Source: an uncultured Bacteroidales bacterium
GTDB taxonomy: Bacteria; Bacteroidota; Bacteroidia; Bacteroidales; UBA932
Reading direction: 5' to 3'
Assembly (NCBI GenBank): GCA_937890845.1
Contig: CALADR010000271.1
Location: 1-15,206, forward strand
DNA: 15,206 nucleotides
Shown here: piece by piece, positions 6,202-12,986 of the stretch
Position numbering within the stretch: position 1 is the stretch's first letter
How the letters are laid out: each line of letters begins with the position of its first letter
Translations under genes and position numbers: made by a program
The notes under the pieces: model-generated
The model's input: only the letters and a program-made list of their open reading frames with translations
What the model was told of the DNA's origin: nothing
Databases searched by the model: none

Positions 6202-8295
6202 ATGAAAAAAATATTTCTAACGGCAGGTGCTGCACTTGCATTAACTTTATCTTGTAAGATGGAAAATCCGTTATTGACAGAGTCTCCCAATAAGTGGGGG
6301 GCGCCGCAGTTTGATAAAATCAGGAATGAGCATTATCTGCCTGCATTTGAGGAAGGAATCAGACAGGCAAAGGCTGAGATTGATGCTATTGTAAACAATC
6401 CTGAAGCTCCGACTTTTGAGAATACTATAGAAGCTTTGGAATACAGCGGTCTTGTGTTGGACAGGGTTTCAGGTATATTCTTCAATCTTCTTGAGGCAAA
6501 TTCGGATGAGCAGATGCAGTCTGTTGCGGAAGAGGTTTCTCCAAAACTTACTGAATATTCCATGTATGTTTCATTGAATGAGAAGCTTTTTGAGAGAGTG
6601 AAAACTGTCTATGAGATGAGGGAGAGTTTGTCTCTGGAAAAGGATCAGCAGATGCTTCTGGAGAATACTTATAAATCATTTGCAAGAAACGGAGCTGCCC
6701 TTCCTGATGCTGAGAAAGAGATTTATAGCAAATACGCTGAAGAGCTTTCAGTATTGTCTCTCAAGTTCGGAAGAAATGTGCTGGCAGCCACCAATGCATA
6801 TACGCTTCATCTCACTGACGAGAGCCAGCTTGCCGGACTGCCTGATTATGTAAGGGAGCTTGGTGCAGCTACGGCAGCTGAAAAAGGTCTAGAAGGCTGG
6901 GCATTTACACTGGATGTTCCGAGCTACGGTCCTTTTATGAAGTACAGTACTGACAGGGAGCTTCGCAGGCAGATGTATATGGCATATAATACAAAGGCCA
7001 TAGGTGGGGAAAATGATAACACTGAGATAGTAAAGAAGATCGTTGATCTTCGTATAAAATCAGCACAGTTACTTGGATATGATACTTATGCGGACTACTC
7101 TCTTGAGGAGACTATGGCGCGCACTACAAAGACAGTCGATGATTTTCTTGCAAAGCTTATGACGGAGTCTCTTCCGTTTGCTAAGAAAGATGTAGCTGCT
7201 GTATCATCGTATGCAAAGGCCAATGGTTTTGAAGGGGAACTTATGCCATGGGACTTTTCTTTCTGGTCTGAAAAATATAAAGAGGCAGAGTTTGCATTGA
7301 ATGAAGAGTTGTTAAAACCATACTTCCAGCTTGAAAATTGCATTGATGCTGTATTTGATCTTGCAAACAGACTTTATGGTCTGAACTTTATTCCAGTAAA
7401 AGATGTTCCGGTTTATCATAAGGATGTAAAGGTATATGATGTGAAAGACGCTGACGGAAAGCATCTTGCTTTGTTTTATGCAGACTTCTTCCCTCGCGCC
7501 AGCAAGAGAGGTGGGGCATGGATGACTGAGTTCAGGGGTCAAAGCATCATAAACGGTGTTGAAGAACGTCCTCTGATAAGCATTGTCACTAATTTTACCA
7601 AGCCTACAGAATCATCTCCTTCACTACTTACTCATGATGAGCTTACTACTTTCCTGCATGAATTCGGACATGCACTGCACGGAATTCTTGCGCAAGGACG
7701 TTATCCGTCGCTTACAGGAACTTCAGTGTCAAGGGATTTTGTTGAGTTACCGTCACAGATAATGGAAAACTGGGCATTTGAGCCTGAATATCTTGATTCA
7801 TTTGCTAAAAACTACAAGACTGGTGAAGTTATTCCAGATTCTCTGGTAAATAAGATTGTACTTGCCAAGAATTATCTGGCCGGCTATATGCAGGTGCGTC
7901 AGCTTCAGTTCGGTATCATAGATATGGACTGGCATTCACTCAAGTCATTGCCGGAAGAAAGCACTTTGGACTTTGAGAAGAACTCACTTTCTGCTTATTC
8001 TGTAATGCCTCATGTGGAGGGTGCAGCTATATCTCCTGCATTCGGACATATTTTCTCAGGCGGTTATTCTGCAGGCTATTATTCATATAAGTGGTCAGAA
8101 GTGCTTGAAGCCGATGCGTTTTCTCTGTTCAAGCAGAACGGTATCTTTGACAAGGCTACAGCAGCTTCATTCAGAGACAATGTTCTGTCAAAGGGAGGTT
8201 CGGAAGATCCTGCTGTCCTGTACAGGAATTTCAGAGGCCACGATCCGGAGACTTCTGCCCTTATGGAGAAACTCGGTCTTGTAAAAGGAAAATAG
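6202..8295 (+). CDS. dcp: M3 family metallopeptidase lipoprotein (peptidyl-dipeptidase Dcp-like)
   Basis: Zinc peptidase that would trim oligopeptides, probably releasing C-terminal dipeptides, on the periplasmic side of the envelope. The 697 residues match Dcp (about 680 in E. coli) along their whole length. The N-terminus is a lipoprotein signal, MKKIFLTAGAALALTLSC, with lipidation expected at Cys18; the -3 residue is Thr rather than the usual Leu/Val. The zinc site is complete: His486 and His490 in HEFGH, with catalytic Glu487, and Glu515 in DFVELPSQ as third ligand 25 residues later, as in Dcp. SKRGGAWM and GGYSAGYYSYKW further support the M3A assignment. In E. coli Dcp is not lipidated, so the signal suggests a nutritional role in using environmental peptides here. 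A promoter box sits just upstream and the DUF2807 pair follows 71 bases after the stop. Confidence 0.94.
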   Translation: MKKIFLTAGAALALTLSCKMENPLLTESPNKWGAPQFDKIRNEHYLPAFEEGIRQAKAEIDAIVNNPEAPTFENTIEALEYSGLVLDRVSGIFFNLLEANSDEQMQSVAEEVSPKLTEYSMYVSLNEKLFERVKTVYEMRESLSLEKDQQMLLENTYKSFARNGAALPDAEKEIYSKYAEELSVLSLKFGRNVLAATNAYTLHLTDESQLAGLPDYVRELGAATAAEKGLEGWAFTLDVPSYGPFMKYSTDRELRRQMYMAYNTKAIGGENDNTEIVKKIVDLRIKSAQLLGYDTYADYSLEETMARTTKTVDDFLAKLMTESLPFAKKDVAAVSSYAKANGFEGELMPWDFSFWSEKYKEAEFALNEELLKPYFQLENCIDAVFDLANRLYGLNFIPVKDVPVYHKDVKVYDVKDADGKHLALFYADFFPRASKRGGAWMTEFRGQSIINGVEERPLISIVTNFTKPTESSPSLLTHDELTTFLHEFGHALHGILAQGRYPSLTGTSVSRDFVELPSQIMENWAFEPEYLDSFAKNYKTGEVIPDSLVNKIVLAKNYLAGYMQVRQLQFGIIDMDWHSLKSLPEESTLDFEKNSLSAYSVMPHVEGAAISPAFGHIFSGGYSAGYYSYKWSEVLEADAFSLFKQNGIFDKATAASFRDNVLSKGGSEDPAVLYRNFRGHDPETSALMEKLGLVKGK

Positions 8296-8311
8296 TGTTG
8301 TCGAAGTGCAA

Positions 8312-8358
8312 CTTTTTTTGCGGAATTGCATCATAGGCTCTGTCATTGCGCAAAAAAG
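8312..8358 (+). promoter_or_regulatory. Leader hairpin and possible promoter before the first DUF2807 gene
   Basis: TTTTTTGCG (8314-8322) pairs perfectly with CGCAAAAAA (8349-8357) around a 26-base loop, ending 9 bases before the ATG at 8367. The T-run is on the 5' arm, so the polarity is wrong for a terminator. Overlapping it, TTTG (8317-8320), a 20-base spacer and TGTCATTG (8341-8348) loosely fit the Bacteroidetes promoter, with two mismatches in the -7 box. Confidence 0.3.
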
Positions 8359-8366
8359 ACTATAAG

Positions 8367-9161
8367 ATGAAAAGATTTTTATTGTTACTTATTTCTGTTG
8401 TCCTGCTGGCTTGCAGTTGTTCTAAAATCGAGCTGGCAGGAATAACAGAACGTATAAATGTAAGTGTACCGGATAGTTTTACTGGTATATATGTGTCTGG
8501 AAATATTGATGTTATATTTGCTGATGGTATAGATGTGGCTCAAGTGGAAGCTGATGTGAATCTGCTTCCTTATGTAAATGTCTATGGAAAGGGCAAGCAA
8601 CTTAAAATAGAGTTTGAGGATGGCTTGAATGTTAAGACAGGAGCTTTGAAAGCATCTGTGAAAATTCCATATAAGAAAGGAGTCAATATTATTTCAGCCA
8701 GCGGTTCGGCTTCGTTTGTTTCGGATTATCCGATAGCTTCCAAAGATATTGTGATTGCCGCTACCGGAGCATCTGAAGTCATTTGTCATGTATTGGCAGA
8801 GAGTTCCGCTACAGTGCAGCTTACGGGAGCTTCTTCGTTTGAGTGCGGTTCGCTGTCTGCCGGTATTCTTAATCTGACTCTTACAGGAGCATCTGAAATG
8901 AATGCTGCAGGAAAAGTTGTTTCCGGCCATATCGAACTCTCGGGAGCTTCAGAACTGGAAGGTATTTCATCTGTCCAGAAGTATTCGCTGGAGATAGGCT
9001 CTTGTTATGGAACTCTTTCAGGAGCAAGTGAAGCATCATTCAAAAGCAATGGGCTTATATCTTGCAATCTTTCCGGAGACAGCAGTATTTCATATATTGG
9101 AAATGCCGATATATCCGGAAGCAAGTGTTATGATACATCGGAAGTGGAGAAGATAGACTGA
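8367..9161 (+). CDS. DUF2807 (head GIN domain) lipoprotein, first of a tandem pair
   Basis: Predicted outer-envelope lipoprotein of 264 residues and unknown molecular role. The frame opens at a TTG at 8346, but I start at the ATG at 8367 because the lipoprotein signal MKRFLLLLISVVLLAC then begins cleanly, with lipidation at Cys16. The mature part opens with the family's ...GIYVSGNIDVIF segment, then a beta-rich domain with a Gly-Ala-Ser ladder: TGASEV, TGASSF, TGASEM, SGASEL and SGASEA, each closing a predicted strand turn about 15-25 residues apart. Such repeats suit a right-handed beta-solenoid. The DUF2807 family is annotated as putative adhesin, largely from this architecture. The neighbour 28 bases downstream is a diverged copy, so the two are probably co-transcribed. 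Family sure, function unknown. Confidence 0.88.
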   Translation: MKRFLLLLISVVLLACSCSKIELAGITERINVSVPDSFTGIYVSGNIDVIFADGIDVAQVEADVNLLPYVNVYGKGKQLKIEFEDGLNVKTGALKASVKIPYKKGVNIISASGSASFVSDYPIASKDIVIAATGASEVICHVLAESSATVQLTGASSFECGSLSAGILNLTLTGASEMNAAGKVVSGHIELSGASELEGISSVQKYSLEIGSCYGTLSGASEASFKSNGLISCNLSGDSSISYIGNADISGSKCYDTSEVEKID

Positions 9162-9189
9162 TTTTTCTTTATTTTTAATAAGTTTTGCT

Positions 9190-10035
9190 ATGAAAAAGTT
9201 TTTGATTTTTATTTTTTCTGGAGTTTTTGCTCTTGTGTCTTGCGCGTCTGCCAATGTAATGCGCCTTTCCGGAGTAGTTGAGAATCAGGAAGTCAATATT
9301 GATTGTTCGTATAATTCTCTGAAAGTTACTGATGTAATTGAAGTCACATACTCGAAAGAAGCTACAGTTCTGACTTTGTCTGCTGATTCTGCTGTTTTGC
9401 CTTATGTTAAAGTAAAGGAAAAGGGAGGAGAACTTAATATATCTCTTGAATGTTCAGGTCATATTTTCAAGGGTGGCAATATCGGTAAAATAAAGGCTGA
9501 AGTTCCAGCCAGCTCTTCTATCAGAAAAATTTATTTGGAAGGGGCGGCTTCCTTAAAAGGGGAAAAAATAGAGGCGGAAAATATCACTCTGGCCATTTCT
9601 GGAGCTTCTTTACTTGATCTGGATTTCGATATTACATCAGAGATGAATCTGACTGTTGAAGGAGTATCCAAACTTCATTCTTCGATTGTGGCCAATTCTG
9701 TCATTGTAAAAGCAATGGGAGCTTCTGGAATTTCGGCCTCAGTAGTGACGGACAATCTTGATATGAAAGTGTCGGAAGCTGCAGAAGCTAATGTTTTCGG
9801 AAGGACTGGCAGCTATAATTTGAAGGTCTCAGGTGCCTCAAATGTATCATCTGGCAAAAAGATAGTTGAAGCAGACAAGTTTGTTTGTGATATATCAGGT
9901 GCAGCAACAGTTGCAGTCAGGTGTAATGTTTCTGCAGATGGAAATATTTCAGGAGCATCAAAATTGAAAGTATATGGAGAAGGAAATATTGGAATTTCTA
10001 CATCCGGAGCCTCGTCATTGTCAGTTATAAGATAG
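9190..10035 (+). CDS. DUF2807 (head GIN domain) lipoprotein, second of a tandem pair
   Basis: Predicted envelope lipoprotein of 281 residues, paralogous to the gene before it. The signal MKKFLIFIFSGVFALVSC has a clean LVSC lipobox with Cys18. The layout repeats that of its neighbour: an N-terminal strand region with AVLPYVKVKEKGGELNIS (the neighbour has LLPYVNVYGKGKQLKIE at the same place), then a ladder of Gly-Ala-Ser-like turns (SGASLL, MGASGI, SGASNV, SGAATV, SGASKL, SGASSL) with degenerate rungs EGAASL, EGVSKL and EAAEAN between. There is one more rung or two than in the first copy. It ends the operon; a strong terminator follows 76 bases after the stop. No catalytic motif is visible. Adhesive or structural roles are only family-level suggestions. 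Confidence 0.88.
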   Translation: MKKFLIFIFSGVFALVSCASANVMRLSGVVENQEVNIDCSYNSLKVTDVIEVTYSKEATVLTLSADSAVLPYVKVKEKGGELNISLECSGHIFKGGNIGKIKAEVPASSSIRKIYLEGAASLKGEKIEAENITLAISGASLLDLDFDITSEMNLTVEGVSKLHSSIVANSVIVKAMGASGISASVVTDNLDMKVSEAAEANVFGRTGSYNLKVSGASNVSSGKKIVEADKFVCDISGAATVAVRCNVSADGNISGASKLKVYGEGNIGISTSGASSLSVIR

Positions 10036-10110
10036 CAGGAGCTGTAATCATAAAGAGGTTCTTCTACAGCTTCATCCATAAGTATTCGCTCGTTTGTGAA
10101 GCGTGATTTT

Positions 10111-10157
10111 AAAAAAACATCTGACTCCGGAAAAATTCCAAAGTCAGATGTTTTTTT
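10111..10157. terminator. Strong bidirectional intrinsic terminator
   Basis: A 16-bp perfect stem (10111-10126 with 10142-10157) has seven A at its left end and seven T at its right end. A second inner stem GGAA/TTCC (10129-10132, 10136-10139) caps it. Both strands therefore end in a T-run, suiting its place between the convergent DUF2807 operon and the tgt-lptF/G operon. Confidence 0.92.
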
Positions 10158-10301
10158 GAGGGTTTCAGACTTTGAAGTATAACGTGTCCTTACACGTTCT
10201 TCTCTGTGAGCTTTGTCAAAGACGGACTATTTTGGAACGACTCTGTTTAGCATAGTTGATTATTCCTTCCTTTATCAACGGTATTGACAATAGTCTGACG
10301 T

Positions 10302-11393
10302 TTATTTAGGCGCTATCTTGTACAGGAATCCTGCAATTATTGCGTACAGTATGTTTGGTACCCAGAGTGCAATTCCAGGAGGAAGGAAATCTGTGTGCAC
10401 GAACATCTGGCTGAACCTGAGGAACAAGATGTACGAGAAACTCAGAGCAATACCGATACCTATGTTCCAGCCGATTCCTCCTCTTCGTTTCTTTGATGAC
10501 AGTGCGACTCCCATTATCGTAAGTATGAAAGCTGAAAAAGGAAGGGCAAAGCGGGTGTGTTTCTCTATCTGAGCGTATTTTACATTTTCATCGCCCCTCA
10601 TTTTCTGTGTCTCAATCATCTGGTCAAGTTCTTTGTATGACAGTGTTGTGACAGTATTTTTCTTCAGATAGAAATCACTTACTGTGAGATTTATTACAGT
10701 GTCGAGCCTGGCCCCTGATCGTATGTTGTCCTTTAGAGCTCCTGTATAGTCACGGATGAAGTATTTTTTCAGAGTCCATCCGTTGAATGTGCTGTCCCAT
10801 GCGGCTGTTTCTGCAGAAAGTTTTGATACCAGTTTGTTGTCCTGTATTCTTTCAAGCGTGAATTTCTGGGCAGTATTGTTCCATCTGCTGAAACTTTCCA
10901 CATATACGAATTCGCCTGGAGATATCTGGTAGTGGATATTGCGGTTGATTCCCTGATAGCTGTTTTTCATATACTTGCTGTTGAACTCTTCCAGCTCTTT
11001 GTTTGAGTTAGGTATTATGAAGAGATTCAGTACAAGAGAGAAAATAGCTATGAGGGTCGCCGAGAAAATGTATGGAAGCATCATCCGGTGAAAACTTATT
11101 CCGCAGGACAAAATGGCTACTATTTCCGTATTGGCTGCCATTTTTGAAGTGAAGAATATAACAGTTATGAACACGAACAGAGGGCTGAACATATTCATAA
11201 AATAAGGGATGAAGTTCAGATAGTAGTCGAAAATTATGGCTTTCAGCGGAGCCTCCTTGCTTACGAAATCGTCTATTTTTTCACTTATGTCGAAAATTAT
11301 TACGATTCCGATTATGAGCAAGAGCGCGATGAAAAAGGTAAAGATGAATTTCTTTACTATATACAAGTCCAATATTCTCGGTTTCAGCTCCAT
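10302..11393 (-). CDS. LptF/LptG (YjgP/YjgQ) family permease of lipopolysaccharide export
   Basis: Inner-membrane subunit of the LptB2FG transporter that extracts lipopolysaccharide and passes it to the Lpt bridge. The 363 residues show the family layout: three N-terminal helices (about 16-34, 60-84 and 104-128), a central periplasmic beta-jellyroll domain (about 129-275), and three C-terminal helices (about 280-300, 308-331 and 342-360). SKMAANTEIVAILSCGIS is the cytoplasmic coupling-helix region expected to contact LptB. I cannot separate LptF from LptG by sequence reading, so no symbol is given. The ATG at 11393 lies 29 bases downstream of the tgt stop, so it is probably the second gene of a tgt operon. 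Its transcript would run through a structured region to the terminator at 10111-10157. Confidence 0.92.
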   Translation of the reverse strand: MELKPRILDLYIVKKFIFTFFIALLLIIGIVIIFDISEKIDDFVSKEAPLKAIIFDYYLNFIPYFMNMFSPLFVFITVIFFTSKMAANTEIVAILSCGISFHRMMLPYIFSATLIAIFSLVLNLFIIPNSNKELEEFNSKYMKNSYQGINRNIHYQISPGEFVYVESFSRWNNTAQKFTLERIQDNKLVSKLSAETAAWDSTFNGWTLKKYFIRDYTGALKDNIRSGARLDTVINLTVSDFYLKKNTVTTLSYKELDQMIETQKMRGDENVKYAQIEKHTRFALPFSAFILTIMGVALSSKKRRGGIGWNIGIGIALSFSYILFLRFSQMFVHTDFLPPGIALWVPNILYAIIAGFLYKIAPK

Positions 11394-11422
11394 TTTATGA
11401 TGCTTTAAAAATTAGAAACTTG

Positions 11423-12544
11423 TTATAGACGAGTCATTACTCTTTTTACAGTCTCGTCCTTCCACGATTTGAAATCTCCGGCCTTGATATGTTTTCTGGC
11501 CTCTCGTACCAGATCCAGGTAGAATGCAAGGTTGTGCTCGCTGGCTATCTGGCCTGCGAAAATTTCTTTTGCAACGAACAAGTGTCTCAGATATGCTTTT
11601 GAATATGTCCTGTCAACAAATGAAGAGCCTGCAGGATCCAGAGGAGAAAAGTCATCAGCCCATTTCTGGTTTCTCATATTCATGATTCCATTCCAGGTGA
11701 ACAGCATTCCGTTGCGGCCGTTCCTTGTAGGCATAACGCAGTCGAACATATCCACTCCGCGAGCTATGCCCTCGAGAAGGTTGGCAGGAGTTCCCACTCC
11801 CATAAGATACCGTGGCTTGTCATCAGGAAGTATAGGACATACGACTTCGAGCATCTCATACATCTTTTCAGTAGGTTCTCCTACTGCAAGACCTCCGATT
11901 GCGTATCCTTCTCTGTCGAATTTTGCAGCATGCTCTACGGCAGCAATCCTCAAATCAGGGTAAACGCAACCCTGTATGATAGGGAACAGAGCCTGGGAAT
12001 ATCCGTAAAGAGGTTCTGTTTCATCGAAATGTTTTATGCATCTTTCCAGCCATGACTGGGTGAGTTTCAGAGATTTTTTTGCATAATCGTATGTAGCGTC
12101 TCCTGGAGTACATTCATCCAGTGCCATTACAATATCAGCTCCGATTATTCTTTGTGTCTCCATATTGTTCTCCGGAGTGAAAGTATGCTTTGAGCCGTCT
12201 ATATGTGAAGAGAATGTACATCCGTTAGGGGTGAGTTTCCTTATGGGAGTCAGTGAGAAAACCTGAAATCCTCCGCTGTCAGTAAGGATGGGCCTGTCCC
12301 ATGAAATGAATTTATGCAATCCACCGGCTGCCTTAAGTATGTCCAGTCCGGGTCTTAGATACAGATGATATGTGTTTCCGAGTATTATTTCGGCCTCGAT
12401 ATCTTCCTTGAGATCCCTGTGGTAAATTCCTTTGACCGATCCTACTGTGCCTACAGGCATAAAAATAGGGGTTTCAATTTCCCCATGATCAGTGGTGATG
12501 ACTCCGCATCTTGCTGGACTGCGGGTCAGTGGCTGTCTTGACAA
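11423..12544 (-). CDS. tgt: tRNA-guanine transglycosylase, 5' end apparently frameshifted
   Basis: Exchanges guanine 34 of GUN-anticodon tRNAs for a queuine precursor (preQ1) in bacteria. The intact frame has 373 residues from a TTG at 12544. The general acid Asp89 (LTDSGGFQ) and nucleophile Asp268 (DMFDCVMPTR) are present, as are QGCVYPDLR and GGLAVGEP. The zinc cysteines of the E. coli enzyme are missing: the aligned positions are Gly306, Ser308 and Asp311, with only His337 kept. The start is odd. An ATG at 12551 in another frame encodes MKFVKTATDPQSS, spaced like MKFELDTTD of E. coli Tgt, and this joins the body frame only if two bases are added near 12512-12516. So the gene is either a 2-base deletion mutant rescued by the TTG, or carries an assembly error. 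Family sure; start uncertain. Confidence 0.9.
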   Translation of the reverse strand: MSRQPLTRSPARCGVITTDHGEIETPIFMPVGTVGSVKGIYHRDLKEDIEAEIILGNTYHLYLRPGLDILKAAGGLHKFISWDRPILTDSGGFQVFSLTPIRKLTPNGCTFSSHIDGSKHTFTPENNMETQRIIGADIVMALDECTPGDATYDYAKKSLKLTQSWLERCIKHFDETEPLYGYSQALFPIIQGCVYPDLRIAAVEHAAKFDREGYAIGGLAVGEPTEKMYEMLEVVCPILPDDKPRYLMGVGTPANLLEGIARGVDMFDCVMPTRNGRNGMLFTWNGIMNMRNQKWADDFSPLDPAGSSFVDRTYSKAYLRHLFVAKEIFAGQIASEHNLAFYLDLVREARKHIKAGDFKSWKDETVKRVMTRL

Positions 12545-12605
12545 ATTTCATTCTTATTGCTCTTTTGCTCGGCAGCAGTACAGGCTACCCGCTTATTTCT
12601 GAGCC

Positions 12606-12613
12606 CAAAGATA
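12606..12613 (-). promoter_or_regulatory. -7 box of the tgt operon promoter
   Basis: On the minus strand TATCTTTG (12613-12606) matches TAnnTTTG exactly, about 55 bases before the tgt ATG at 12551. No TTTG is found at the expected -33 distance, so the call rests on the -7 element and position. Confidence 0.45.
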
Positions 12614-12638
12614 CTAAAAAGTAGAGAAATACAGTTAT

Positions 12639-12836
12639 TTATTTCATCCCGTTGAAGACAATCAGCGGGATGAATGCATATATACCTAATATCAATATGA
12701 CAGAATACAGGAATATTGATATAAATATCCTGCGTGAGTTCTTGTCAGAGCCGGGACTGTTTCTTTTTCTGCTGAAATAGCTGCAGTCAGCAGATAGTTC
12801 ACGGCCCGGCCTTGTCTCTGTTCCATCCTGCGGCAA
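12639..12836 (-). CDS. Possible small membrane protein, reading frame uncertain
   Basis: I do not recognise this. From a TTG at 12836 the frame gives 65 residues: a polar, basic N-terminal half with SRKRNSPGSDKNSRR, then a clear hydrophobic helix (IFISIFLYSVILILGIYAFI, about residues 37-56) and a short tail NGMK. A membrane helix preceded by a basic stretch is a coding-like pattern and implies a cytoplasmic N-terminus. The non-ATG start is weak. Upstream, in another frame, an ATG at 12873 starts a second hydrophobic helix (MKTMTIYLILTLIAAGWNR) that stops at 12799. Joining the two by a +1 shift would yield a two-helix protein, so this may be a frameshifted gene. It lies just before tgt and divergent from nupG. 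Confidence 0.35.
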   Translation of the reverse strand: MPQDGTETRPGRELSADCSYFSRKRNSPGSDKNSRRIFISIFLYSVILILGIYAFIPLIVFNGMK

Positions 12837-12950
12837 TCAGAGTAAGTATCAGATATATTGTCATAGTCTTCATAACGGGATGCAAATGTCCGCTTTTATG
12901 AAACTGGCATCAATCCTAATAAGTCATTATTTTTTTTGCAGAAATACTCT

Positions 12951-12958
12951 TATATTTG
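12951..12958 (+). promoter_or_regulatory. -7 box of the nupG-nagB promoter
   Basis: TATATTTG matches TAnnTTTG exactly, 28 bases before the ATG at 12987. The expected -33 position (about 12927-12931) reads TTAT within a T-run, so only the -7 element is convincing. Confidence 0.5.
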
Positions 12959-12986
12959 TAGGCTATAACATAAAAACGGATAATCG

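Noticed and set aside
9813..10079. Minus-strand 88-residue frame opposite the second DUF2807 gene
   Set aside because: It is antisense to the GAS-repeat coding frame; the repeats on the plus strand explain its openness.
11532..11963. Plus-strand 143-residue frame opposite tgt
   Set aside because: Antisense shadow of the tgt catalytic region, with no family-like sequence.
12639..12836. tRNA or riboswitch in the tgt-nupG intergenic region
   Set aside because: No cloverleaf, T-loop motif or recognisable preQ1-like structure could be found by eye.
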